Assembly (NCBI GenBank): GCA_019359245.1 | Contig: JAHHHR010000005.1 | Coordinates: forward strand, 1 to 64,000 | DNA from: Nostoc desertorum CM1-VF14 | Lineage (GTDB): Bacteria; Cyanobacteriota; Cyanobacteriia; Cyanobacteriales; Nostocaceae | Length of the DNA: 64,000 nucleotides | Direction of reading: 5' to 3' | In this document: in pieces, positions 56,106 to 64,000 of the stretch | Position numbering within the stretch: position 1 is the first letter of the stretch | How the letters are laid out: each line of letters begins with the position of its first letter | Program-made: the position numbers and the translations under genes | Notes under the pieces: model-generated | Seen by the model: only the letters and a program-made list of their open reading frames with translations | Databases searched by the model: none | Told to the model about the DNA's origin: nothing

Positions 56106-56136
56106 TAAGTGATAATAATTTATTTGGTAATTAATT

Positions 56137-57018
56137 ATGGCTATAACTCAAAACTATAGATTAAACCTGATTCAATGGTATCCAGGTCACATTGCTAAAG
56201 CTGAAAGGAAGCTCAAAGAACAGCTGAAGCGCGTAGATGTGGTGTTTGAGGTACGAGACGCCCGGATTCCCTTAGCGACTCATCATCCCCAAATAGGTGA
56301 GTGGGTGGAGGGTAAGAAACGGGTGTTGATACTTAACCGAGTAGATATGATTACGCCGCAAATGCGATCGTTGTGGATGGATTGGTTTAAACGTCAAGAG
56401 GAAGTCCCTTATTTTACCAACGCTCAACATGGTAAAGGTATAGCAGAAGTGGCGCGGGCAGCGCAAGCCGCCGGGGTAGAACTCAATCAAAGAAGAAGCG
56501 ATCGCGGGATGTTACCTCGTCCAGTCCGGGCTGTGGTGATTGGTTTTCCTAATGTCGGTAAATCAGCTTTGATTAACCGCCTGTTGGGAAAGCGAGTCGT
56601 GGAAAGTGCAGCCCGTCCTGGGGTGACTCGCCAACTGCGCTGGGTGCGAATTTCTGAATATTTGGAATTGCTAGATGCTCCTGGTGTCATCCCTTTAAGA
56701 TTGGAAGACCAAGACGCAGCATTGAAATTAGCCATTTGTGATGATATTGGTGAAGCATCTTATGATAACCAACTTGTAGCAGCAGCCCTAGTGGATTTAC
56801 TAAACTATTTGGATGCTGTAGCCACAGATTTATTACCCAAGAAGCCATTGCAGTCCCGTTACCAACTCGATTCGACATCCGACACTGGAGATACCTATTT
56901 ACACGCCTTAGCAGAGCATCGTTACAAAGGTGATGTAGAGCGAGCTGCAAGGCAACTTTTAACAGATTTTCGCAAGGGGTTGTTGGGTGAACTCAGTTTG
57001 GAATTACCCCCTAACTAG
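56137..57018 (+). CDS. ylqF: Ribosome biogenesis GTPase YlqF/RbgA
   Basis: The 293-residue protein is a circularly permuted GTPase: G4 (NRVD, in VLILNRVDMITPQM) precedes G1 (GFPNVGKSALINRLLG), and G3 is DAPG in LELLDAPGVIP. It starts IQWYPGHIAKAERKLKEQLK, the RbgA signature. The C-terminal ANTAR-like helical domain is present. It helps late assembly of the 50S subunit. Family match is clear. Confidence 0.93.
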   Translation: MAITQNYRLNLIQWYPGHIAKAERKLKEQLKRVDVVFEVRDARIPLATHHPQIGEWVEGKKRVLILNRVDMITPQMRSLWMDWFKRQEEVPYFTNAQHGKGIAEVARAAQAAGVELNQRRSDRGMLPRPVRAVVIGFPNVGKSALINRLLGKRVVESAARPGVTRQLRWVRISEYLELLDAPGVIPLRLEDQDAALKLAICDDIGEASYDNQLVAAALVDLLNYLDAVATDLLPKKPLQSRYQLDSTSDTGDTYLHALAEHRYKGDVERAARQLLTDFRKGLLGELSLELPPN

Positions 57019-57441
57019 ATTACAAGCACTTTTGGATCGTTTTTAAGTAGCAATCAAAAATCTGGATACTCGGCTTTGGTGATATCTGGGTGGTAGTAAT
57101 AGGTCAAAACGCCCTCTGCTTCTGCGTATCATTGCTACCGTAATACGGTATAATCTTGCGATCGCTTGGTATTGGGCAAAGACAATCCAATGCAGCATTA
57201 GGCAATCGCGCTTCACATCTGGCGCAAATTGAAAATTTAGTGGCTCCCCTTGACAAAGGGATTCAAACTACCTCTAAACTGAACCTATAGCAAACTTGGC
57301 TTATTCAATGTAATCTCCGTCAGATATAGTTGTCGGAATTCAGTTAACAGTGCCATAAAGAAAAGGTGAAGGTTAACCTGTAGGTTATAACTTAACCTTA
57401 GAGTTGCTTGCACCTCTAGCTTCGATGGATCTATCACACTC
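57019..57441. other. Non-coding gap
   Basis: No gene is seen. A short open stretch of 37 codons without start (57179-57289, containing QSNAALGNRASHLAQIENLV) could be a remnant. The rest includes the leader of the cyclase gene. Confidence 0.4.
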
Positions 57442-59082
57442 ATGACTGAACTCACACTACGCCTACAAGAGGGAGATACCGAGACAGCGATCGCAGTTGA
57501 TCAAGATATATTCACAATTGGTCGTTTGCCGGAATGTAACTTATATTTACCTTTTGCTGGAGTATCCCGCAACCATGCTCGCTTGGTGAAAAAGGCTGAC
57601 GGTGTGTGGACTATTGAGGATCTAGGTAGCAAAAACGGGACGCAACTAAATAAATATTTTGTTAAGTTTCCCCAAGAGTTACATCACGGCGATGTTATTT
57701 GGTTAGGCAACGTTAACTTGGTAGTATTGCTCACAAGCCCCGCTTCCGAATCTACACCTGAGTATTTCCCAACTTCGGAAAGTAATGAGCAAAGAACAAT
57801 CCTTCACAATGTCGAACAGTTACAACAGCAATGGATTGCAGCTGATAGCAAAGATGGTGACATCAGCAATAAGGACAAAACCATTGCTCGTCTCAAAGAC
57901 TTAGTAGATATAGCTAAAAATCTTTGTGCCGCAGCATCTATAGAAGAGATTTTTTCTCAGGTGCAGCAAGTAGTTTTTCGTTACCTTGATAGTATCGAAC
58001 GCTTGGCATTATTAATTGATGTTAATGGTTGCGGTCAATTAGAGTTAGTGAACGCTGCCACTAGAAACGTTTCCCAACAGAAACATCTTGCTTCTGATGG
58101 AAGTTGGATTAGTCGTAGTATTTGTCAAAAGGTATTTGAGGAAAAAGTCGTCATTCAAACCGCCGATACCCATCAAGATGAACGGTTTGCTAGTGAACAG
58201 AGTATTTTGGTAAAAGGCATTCGCAGCGCGATGGCAGTGCCTTTATGGGATGAAAATAAAGTTGTAGGCGTACTGTATGCCGATGCTAATCTTTCTTCTT
58301 ACCATTGGGCAAATGAAGGCGAAGAAGAACTCAGCTTTTTTTCGGCTTTAGCAAACCTTGTGGCTTCTAGCGTGCAGCGTTGGCTATTGGTAGAGAAACT
58401 AAAAACTGAAGAGATGATTCGTCACCGACTAGAACGCTATCATTCTCCAGCAGTTGTGCAGCAGTTAATCTCTATAGGCGGATTACCGGGTGGTCGTTTA
58501 GCTCCCACCGAGAGCGAAATCAGTATTTTGTTTGCAGATTTGGTTGGCTTTACGGCAATCTCTGAACGGTTAACGCCAACTGCGATCGCTCAACTATTAA
58601 ATAATTTATTTGAAGAAATGCTAAAAGAAGTGTTTACTTGCGGCGGCACTTTAGATAAATATATTGGCGATTGTATTATGGCATTTTTTGGCGCTCCCGA
58701 ACCGCAAGTGGATCATGCCGATCGCGCTGTTACTGCTGCCAAGGGAATGCTCACTCGTCTGGAACATCTGAATGCCAATGGTTTTTGGCACGAACCGCTT
58801 CAATTACGTATTGCTATTAATAGTGGTAAGGCTGTTGTGGGAGATGTCGGTAGTTCCCAAAGGGTAGATTATACGGCATTAGGCGGGACGATTAATCTTG
58901 CTGCTCGCATGGAAGCAGTTTGCCCCCCTAGTGAATGTGTGATTAGTCAAGCTACTCATAAAATGCTTTCACAACCCTCAGACTTTGAGGAAATGGGAGA
59001 TTATCGTTTCAAAGGTATTGAGCGATTGGTAAAGGTTTATCAGACAAATTTGCAGCAAGCGTCAACAATTATTAGTCATTAG
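57442..59082 (+). CDS. FHA-GAF class III adenylate cyclase
   Basis: The 546-residue protein has an FHA domain (about 1-95; FTIGRLPECNLYLPF, VSRNHARLVKK, LGSKNGTQLN), a GAF domain (about 155-320) and a class III cyclase domain (about 355-535). The metal aspartates are in ILFADLVGFTAISERL and DCIMAFFGAP; the substrate-selecting residues are K in LDKYIGD and D in RVDYTALGG, so ATP is the likely substrate. FHA binds phosphothreonine and GAF a small ligand, so it links Ser/Thr kinase signals to cAMP. There is no membrane segment. Similar domain orders occur among Anabaena cyclases. Confidence 0.92.
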   Translation: MTELTLRLQEGDTETAIAVDQDIFTIGRLPECNLYLPFAGVSRNHARLVKKADGVWTIEDLGSKNGTQLNKYFVKFPQELHHGDVIWLGNVNLVVLLTSPASESTPEYFPTSESNEQRTILHNVEQLQQQWIAADSKDGDISNKDKTIARLKDLVDIAKNLCAAASIEEIFSQVQQVVFRYLDSIERLALLIDVNGCGQLELVNAATRNVSQQKHLASDGSWISRSICQKVFEEKVVIQTADTHQDERFASEQSILVKGIRSAMAVPLWDENKVVGVLYADANLSSYHWANEGEEELSFFSALANLVASSVQRWLLVEKLKTEEMIRHRLERYHSPAVVQQLISIGGLPGGRLAPTESEISILFADLVGFTAISERLTPTAIAQLLNNLFEEMLKEVFTCGGTLDKYIGDCIMAFFGAPEPQVDHADRAVTAAKGMLTRLEHLNANGFWHEPLQLRIAINSGKAVVGDVGSSQRVDYTALGGTINLAARMEAVCPPSECVISQATHKMLSQPSDFEEMGDYRFKGIERLVKVYQTNLQQASTIISH

Positions 59083-59299
59083 TCATTGGTCATTAGGTGT
59101 TGGAATGACAAATGATTAATTTATCAAGATAAATACATAGTTAATTTGTATATTTTGTTTCAACAATAATTGCAAAATTGTAATATTGAGCAACTAATTC
59201 TTGGTTAAAAGACTAAAATTTGGGTGGTAGCTTCCACAATTGATCTGTGTAACACTAGGAAGCCAACAGTCAAGCTATTTTTTAACGGGAGGTTAGGTA

Positions 59300-60667
59300 A
59301 TGGCTATCGCCACCATTAATCCCGCCACTGGGGAGACGCTCAAAACTTTTGAGGCGCTCAACGATGCAGAGATTGCTGCTAAACTCGATTTGGCTAATCA
59401 GGCTTTTGAAAAGTATCGCCAGAGTAGTTTCTCTCAACGATCACTCTGGCTACAAAAAGCTGCTGATATTTTAGAGCAAGACAAAGCAGAATTTGCTAAA
59501 TTGATGACTCTAGAAATGGGTAAGCCATTTAAAGCTGCGATCGCGGAAGTCGAAAAATGCGCTGTCGTCTGTCGCTACTATGCTGAACACGCCCCTGCTT
59601 TTCTAGCTGATGTTTCTGTAAAAACTGATGCTAGCCAAAGTTTTGTTCGCTACCAACCAATGGGTGCAATTCTCGCGGTGATGCCGTGGAATTTCCCCTT
59701 TTGGCAAGTGTTCCGCTTTGCTGCACCAGCGCTAATGGCAGGAAATGTCGGCTTACTCAAACACGCTTCTAATGTGCCGCAGTGTGCCTTGGCAATTGAA
59801 GATATTATCCGACGCGCAGGTTTTCCTGAAGGTGCGTTTCAAACTCTATTAATAGGCGCTGCCAAAGTTGCTGATTTGATGGCTGATGACCGTGTAAAAG
59901 CTGCCACCTTGACAGGAAGCGAACCAGCAGGTGCATCCCTCGCCGTCGCCGCTGGCAAACAAATTAAAAAAACCGTCTTGGAATTGGGAGGAAGTGACCC
60001 GTTTATTGTGTTAGAAAGTGCTGACTTAGAGACAGCAGTTGTCACAGCTACTACAGCACGGATGTTGAATAACGGGCAATCATGTATTGCAGCGAAACGT
60101 TTTATTGTCGCAGAAGCGATCGCAGATAAATTTGAAAAATTGCTTTTAGAAAAATTTGAGGCTCTGAAAGTAGGCGATCCTATGCAACCGGATACCGATT
60201 TAGGCCCCTTGGCAACACCTGGTATTCTCCAGGATTTAGATCAACAAGTGCAAGCTGCTACTAAAAGCGGTGGTAAAGTCCTCACCGGCGGACATCCTTT
60301 ATCAGATCGTCCAGGTAACTTTTATCCGCCAACGATTATCATCGATATCCCGCCTGAAGCACCAATTGCCAAAGAAGAATTCTTTGGCCCGGTAGCCTTG
60401 TTATTTCGGGTTACTGATATCGATACTGCCATTAAACTTGCTAATGACATCCCCTTTGGATTAGGTGCAAGTGCTTGGACAACCAACGACCAAGAATGCG
60501 ATCGCTTGGTTGAGGAAATCGAAGCAGGTGCCGTATTTATCAACAGTATGGTCAAATCTGATCCTCGGTTACCCTTTGGTGGTATTAAGCGTTCTGGATA
60601 TGGCAGAGAATTGAGTATCCAGGGTATACATGAGTTTGTCAATCTTAAAACCGTGTGGGTTAAATGA
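59300..60667 (+). CDS. gabD: Succinate-semialdehyde dehydrogenase
   Basis: The 455-residue aldehyde dehydrogenase has the Rossmann-like cofactor part with VMPWNFPFWQVFR, catalytic glutamate in LELGGSDPFIVLE, catalytic cysteine in NNGQSCIAAKRF and EEFFGPVALLF. It resembles the cyanobacterial enzyme that turns succinic semialdehyde into succinate. The decarboxylase gene that makes that aldehyde starts 164 bases downstream. The two together replace 2-oxoglutarate dehydrogenase, as shown in Synechococcus PCC 7002. NAD or NADP preference is not decided. Start ATG has GGGAGG 13 bases ahead. Confidence 0.9.
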   Translation: MAIATINPATGETLKTFEALNDAEIAAKLDLANQAFEKYRQSSFSQRSLWLQKAADILEQDKAEFAKLMTLEMGKPFKAAIAEVEKCAVVCRYYAEHAPAFLADVSVKTDASQSFVRYQPMGAILAVMPWNFPFWQVFRFAAPALMAGNVGLLKHASNVPQCALAIEDIIRRAGFPEGAFQTLLIGAAKVADLMADDRVKAATLTGSEPAGASLAVAAGKQIKKTVLELGGSDPFIVLESADLETAVVTATTARMLNNGQSCIAAKRFIVAEAIADKFEKLLLEKFEALKVGDPMQPDTDLGPLATPGILQDLDQQVQAATKSGGKVLTGGHPLSDRPGNFYPPTIIIDIPPEAPIAKEEFFGPVALLFRVTDIDTAIKLANDIPFGLGASAWTTNDQECDRLVEEIEAGAVFINSMVKSDPRLPFGGIKRSGYGRELSIQGIHEFVNLKTVWVK

Positions 60668-60670
60668 TTA

Positions 60671-60719
60671 GTCATTAGTCATTGGTCATTAGCAAAAAAA
60701 ATGACAAATGACTAATGAC
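60671..60719. terminator. 20-base repeat hairpin between gabD and the decarboxylase gene
   Basis: GTCATTAGTCATTGGTCATT (60671-60690) pairs with 60700-60719 with one mismatch and a 9-base loop of mostly A. It is made of the TCATTAG heptamers also seen at 31251. A related single-sided array is at 59071-59095. It may cause partial termination or stabilise the gabD message. Confidence 0.6.
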
Positions 60720-60720
60720 A

Positions 60721-60803
60721 TAGACGCTTCTGCGGCTACTCTTCTCCTTCGGAGACGCTAACGCGAATGAGAACGCCAAAGGCGAACCCGCAGGGTAGGA
60801 CAA
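60721..60803. repeat. GC-rich dispersed repeat before the decarboxylase gene
   Basis: A patch with CTCCTTCGGAGACGCTAACG and CGCCAAAGGCGAACCC, containing hairpins (TCTCCTTCGGAGA, CGCCAAAGGCG), interrupts the AT-rich gap. It is of the dispersed Nostoc type. Confidence 0.6.
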
Positions 60804-60831
60804 ATGACAAAATAAATAGTTAGGAAATAAA

Positions 60832-62475
60832 ATGAATACAGCAGAGTTATTGGTGCAGTGCCTAGAAAATGAAGGAGTGCAATATATTTTTGGACTCCCT
60901 GGCGAAGAAAATCTGCACGTTTTGGAAGCACTAAAACATTCTTCCATTAAATTTATTACGACTCGTCATGAACAGGGTGCAGCATTCATGGCCGATGTCT
61001 ACGGACGCTTAACAGGAAAAGCCGGAGTGTGTCTTTCTACTCTTGGACCTGGGGCAACTAACTTGATGACTGGGGTAGCAGATGCTAACCTCGATGGTGC
61101 GCCTTTAGTGGCAATTACTGGTCAAGTCGGGACAGATAGAATGCACATTGAATCCCATCAATATTTAGATTTGGTGGCAATGTTTGCACCTGTTACCAAG
61201 TGGAACAAGCAAATTGTACGACCGAGTATTACACCAGAAGTAGTGCGGAAAGCATTCAAGCGATCGCAATCAGAGAAGCCTGGTGCAGTTCACATCGATT
61301 TACCAGAAAATATTGCTGCTATGCCCGTCGAAGGCAAACCTTTGCGTAAGGATAATAGCGAAAAAACTTATGCATCTTTTGCTAGCATTCGGGCAGCAGC
61401 GGCCGCAATTTGCCAAGCAGTTAACCCATTAATATTAGTAGGAAATGGGGCAATTCGTGCTAAAGCTAGTGATGCTGTAACGCAATTTGCTACCTTGTTG
61501 AATATACCCGTTGCCAATACCTTCATGGGTAAAGGCATTATTCCCTACACACATCAATTAGCTTTGTGGTCAGTGGGATTGCAGCAAAGAGATTACATTA
61601 CTTGTGGCTTTGATAACACAGATTTAGTAATTGCGATCGGCTATGATTTGATTGAGTTTTCCCCGAAAAAATGGAATCGTAACGGTGAAATTCCCATTGT
61701 GCATATTGGGGTAAGCCCGGCGGAAATTGATAGTAGTTATATTCCTAACGCCGAAGTTGTGGGAGATATTTCAGATTCCCTTTATGAAATATTAAAATTA
61801 GCAGACCGACAAGGTAAACCCGATCCTTTTGCCATTAGCTTAAAGTCAGATATTCGAGCTGACTACGAACAGTATGCCCATGATGATGGATTTCCCATTA
61901 AGCCGCAAAAGTTAATTTATGACTTACGCCAAGTGATGGGCCCTGATGACATCGTCATCTCAGATGTTGGCGCACATAAGATGTGGATGGCCCGTCATTA
62001 CCATTGCCATAGTCCGAATACTTGCATAATTTCCAACGGCTTCGCAGCTATGGGTATTGCTATTCCTGGCGCTTTAGCAGCAAAACTCGTTCATCCCAAC
62101 CGCAAAGTCGTTGCTGTAACAGGCGATGGCGGCTTTATGATGAATTCTCAGGAATTAGAAACAGCCTTGCGTGTCGGTACGCCCTTTGTCACCATAATTT
62201 TCAATGATGGTGGTTATGGATTAATTGAATGGAAGCAAGAAAATCACTTTGGCAAAGGAAACTCATCTTTTGTACATTTTAGCAATCCTGATTTTGTCAA
62301 ATATGCCGAAAGCATGGGTTTAAAAGGCTATCGAGTTGAATCGGCTTTAGATTTAATTCCCACTCTCAAAGAAGCCCTCGCTCAAGATGTACCCGCCGTG
62401 ATAGATTGCCCCGTAGACTATCGTGAAAATCACCGCTTTAGTCAAAAAGCCGGCGAGTTGAGTTGTGCGGTGTAA
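60832..62475 (+). CDS. 2-Oxoglutarate decarboxylase (acetolactate synthase-like)
   Basis: The 547-residue ThDP enzyme has the glutamate motif TTRHEQGAAFMADVYGRLTG, the pyrophosphate loop VTGDGGFMMNSQELETALRV and the NDGGYGLIEWKQ motif. It would be annotated as acetolactate synthase by similarity, but there is no small subunit and it adjoins succinate-semialdehyde dehydrogenase. That pairing defines the 2-oxoglutarate decarboxylase of cyanobacteria, which completes the TCA cycle. The length fits the Synechococcus PCC 7002 enzyme. Function is by context plus family. Confidence 0.87.
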   Translation: MNTAELLVQCLENEGVQYIFGLPGEENLHVLEALKHSSIKFITTRHEQGAAFMADVYGRLTGKAGVCLSTLGPGATNLMTGVADANLDGAPLVAITGQVGTDRMHIESHQYLDLVAMFAPVTKWNKQIVRPSITPEVVRKAFKRSQSEKPGAVHIDLPENIAAMPVEGKPLRKDNSEKTYASFASIRAAAAAICQAVNPLILVGNGAIRAKASDAVTQFATLLNIPVANTFMGKGIIPYTHQLALWSVGLQQRDYITCGFDNTDLVIAIGYDLIEFSPKKWNRNGEIPIVHIGVSPAEIDSSYIPNAEVVGDISDSLYEILKLADRQGKPDPFAISLKSDIRADYEQYAHDDGFPIKPQKLIYDLRQVMGPDDIVISDVGAHKMWMARHYHCHSPNTCIISNGFAAMGIAIPGALAAKLVHPNRKVVAVTGDGGFMMNSQELETALRVGTPFVTIIFNDGGYGLIEWKQENHFGKGNSSFVHFSNPDFVKYAESMGLKGYRVESALDLIPTLKEALAQDVPAVIDCPVDYRENHRFSQKAGELSCAV

Positions 62476-62518
62476 AAAGTTAGGAGTTATTTATTCGGGA
62501 CTTAACGGGAAAAGTCAG

Positions 62519-62546
62519 AACCCCTCCCCGCAAGCGGGGAGGGGTT
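62519..62546. terminator. GC-rich terminator between convergent genes
   Basis: Perfect 13-base arms AACCCCTCCCCGC / GCGGGGAGGGGTT with a 2-base loop, 43 bases past the decarboxylase stop and 94 from the arsS stop. This palindrome occurs in many Nostoc intergenic spaces; the same type of C-rich block is at 48963. Confidence 0.75.
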
Positions 62547-62640
62547 GGGGTTCCTCGGGTTTAATAAGTAATGTAAGCGGACATGATATGAAGGGTAAGT
62601 TCAAAATTTGATCATTTCTAACTTCATCTTTTAGCTAACT

Positions 62641-63630
62641 TTAAAGCAAAGCACCACCACAACTAGAACCACATCCAGCAGTACAACCATAGCAATAAGC
62701 AGCAGTCTGGATCTCACTAATCAGGTCTAAACTGCCAGCTTCTAACAGTTTGCTAACTGTCAAGGTTTCACCATTGCGATTTTTAGCAGGCAAATTCATC
62801 ATTTGGTTAAAGTCGCAATCATATACATTGCCTAGATAGTCAATTGAAAGTTCATCGCGACACATTAAATGTTCAACTGTACTAGGATTAAAATGCGACT
62901 CTAAAAACTGCAAATAGCTGGTGTACAGTTTTCTCCGTTCTAAATGCATTTTGGTTCTACCAACTGGTAGATTGGTAATGCTGAAGAGGTTGTTAAACAC
63001 AATATTAAAATGTTCTTGTAAGAACATTTTGTAATCTTGTTCTAGATTGGACTGTTCAGGAGCTAAAGAAAAATTTTCATCAGTGGGTAACTGGGGATTA
63101 AATATCAAGTCCAAAATTAAATTTGGCTTTTTACCATAGCCAACTTGGTTAAGCCACTGCAAAGCTTTGACTGAACTATCAAAAACACCAGCACCACGCA
63201 TTTTATCAACATTATCTGCTAAATAGCAGGGTAGAGAAGCCACAACTCTTATTTCGTTTTGAGCAAAATATTCTGGTAAATCAGCAAATCCATTTTCAAA
63301 ATAAATGGTCAAATTAGACCGGACAATCACTTGCTTTCCGCTTGCTCTTGCTGCTTCTACCAGTGGCTTAAATCCATAATTCATTTCTGGTGCGCCACCA
63401 GTCAAATCCACAATTTGAATTTCGGGAAATTTATGGATTAGCGAAATCAATTGCTCACAAACTTCAGGAGAAAGTTCTTCTGTACGTTTCGGGCCAGCTT
63501 CGACATGACAGTGAGTACAGGCAAGGTTACAACGCTTACCGAGATTAATTTGTAAAACAGTAATTCCCTTTTTTGTCAAAGGGGAGTTGAGTTTATTTTT
63601 AAATGGTATGGCTATTGATTGAGTTTGCAT
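62641..63630 (-). CDS. arsS: Radical SAM enzyme ArsS, arsenosugar synthesis
   Basis: ArsS inserts the adenosyl part of SAM into dimethylarsinous acid to make arsenosugars. The 329-residue protein has the radical SAM triad in GKRCNLACTHCHVEAGP (C-x3-C-x2-C), VDLTGGAPEMNY for the SAM/glycine site, and the C-terminal cysteine-rich domain (CDFNQMM, AAYCYGCTAGCGSSCGGALL). No arsM methyltransferase lies in the window, but it is often close. The divergent or upstream neighbour on the same strand is a phosphate transporter, relevant because arsenate enters by that route. Strong match. Confidence 0.92.
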   Translation of the reverse strand: MQTQSIAIPFKNKLNSPLTKKGITVLQINLGKRCNLACTHCHVEAGPKRTEELSPEVCEQLISLIHKFPEIQIVDLTGGAPEMNYGFKPLVEAARASGKQVIVRSNLTIYFENGFADLPEYFAQNEIRVVASLPCYLADNVDKMRGAGVFDSSVKALQWLNQVGYGKKPNLILDLIFNPQLPTDENFSLAPEQSNLEQDYKMFLQEHFNIVFNNLFSITNLPVGRTKMHLERRKLYTSYLQFLESHFNPSTVEHLMCRDELSIDYLGNVYDCDFNQMMNLPAKNRNGETLTVSKLLEAGSLDLISEIQTAAYCYGCTAGCGSSCGGALL

Positions 63631-63676
63631 TAGTTAATACTCCTTAAACATGGCAAAATATATTCAATCAATTTCT

Positions 63677-64000
63677 CTAACCTTGCAATAATCTATAAGT
63701 TATTGCACTAATAATTGCAGCAGTAGGTAAAGTTAAAACCCACGATAATAATATCTGATAAAAAACACGCGTATTGGCTTTTTTACCAGCTAATCCCACT
63801 CCAAAAATAGAACCAACTGAAACGTGAGTGGTGGAAACCGGAAGTCCAAAACTACTAGCTGCAATAACTAGAACTCCAGTTACAATATTTGCTGATAAGC
63901 CTTGAGTATGATTCAATGAGGTAATCTTTTCACTCATGGTTACTGCAACTTTTTGGGAGTTTAGTAAACCGCCAAGTGCCATTGCGATCGCAATCGTGAT
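63677..64000 (-). CDS. PiT-family inorganic phosphate transporter, 3' end only
   Basis: The visible 107 or so residues form the last part of a PiT/SLC20 transporter: MALGGLLNSQKVAVTMSEKI, then ANIVTGVLVIAASSFGLPVSTTHVSVGSIFGVGLAG, in which the STTH motif is diagnostic, and a final membrane helix. The frame stays open to the window edge (the first codons shown here continue upstream of the ATG at 63982), so the gene begins beyond position 64000. It moves phosphate, and probably arsenate, by cation symport. Confidence 0.9.
   Translation of the reverse strand: MTIAIAMALGGLLNSQKVAVTMSEKITSLNHTQGLSANIVTGVLVIAASSFGLPVSTTHVSVGSIFGVGLAGKKANTRVFYQILLSWVLTLPTAAIISAITYRLLQG

Noticed and set aside
60832..62475. 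Acetolactate synthase large subunit (ilvB)
   Set aside because: No small subunit nearby and coupling to succinate-semialdehyde dehydrogenase; the 2-oxoglutarate decarboxylase reading fits better.

Overview
The window is chromosome of a filamentous, heterocyst-type cyanobacterium of the Nostoc/Anabaena group. The evidence is: dense GCGATCGC (HIP1) octamers, tandem heptamer repeats (STRRs) in many gaps and inside the RNase P RNA gene, many cyanobacterium-only small families (DUF2839, KGK, DUF751, DUF4327, DUF4346), a Psb32-type protein, and a complete hmp chemotaxis-like locus as known from hormogonium motility in Nostoc punctiforme. The species is not decided here.

Layout. 0-9.2 kb: a truncated Uma2 gene, a secreted small protein, an M48 protease, a DinG-like helicase, DUF2839, prolyl oligopeptidase, a transposase relic, two KGK-domain genes separated by a strong hairpin, and tilS. 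9.3-23.0 kb: the hmp locus, with hmpF on the minus strand and divergent hmpA-B-C-D-E (PATAN-receiver, CheY, CheW, MCP, giant hybrid CheA). hmpE carries six tandem 180-bp in-frame repeats and is preceded by a heptamer array ending 3 bases before its ATG. 23-32 kb: an IS982 relic, psb32, DUF4346, a FemAB-like acyltransferase, a RibD-type reductase, a sensor kinase, a methyltransferase with an overlapping Gfo/Idh oxidoreductase, and rnc. 32.2-39.7 kb: rnpB, corA, a groES-less groEL with a perfect CIRCE operator, a WecA/MraY-type transferase, fabG and thioredoxin.

39.9-41.7 kb is a gene graveyard: a frameshifted small gene, an undecaprenyl synthase stump with a headless upstream partner, and Uma2 and transposase tails. 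Then come a solitary Dam-type methylase, DUF751-rbfA, DUF4327, a GC-rich SDR gene broken by a nonsense codon and a frameshift, a CDF cation exporter, a receiver protein, guaA and cbiD. 52.4-55.6 kb is a small conflict/addiction island: hicBA, a TIR-helical-repeat-FGE-fold protein whose C-terminus looks like the variable region of a diversity-generating retroelement, and a DUF433 antitoxin whose overlapping DUF5615 toxin is frameshifted. The right end carries a VOC protein, the RbgA/YlqF GTPase, an FHA-GAF-adenylate cyclase, the paired succinate-semialdehyde dehydrogenase and ThDP decarboxylase that close the cyanobacterial TCA cycle, arsS, and the end of a PiT phosphate transporter gene that runs off the window.

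No tRNA, 16S/23S rRNA, CRISPR array or intact insertion sequence was seen. The observations most worth following are the candidate diversified TIR receptor, the repeat-driven variation of hmpE, and the heptamer repeats that have entered coding and RNA genes.
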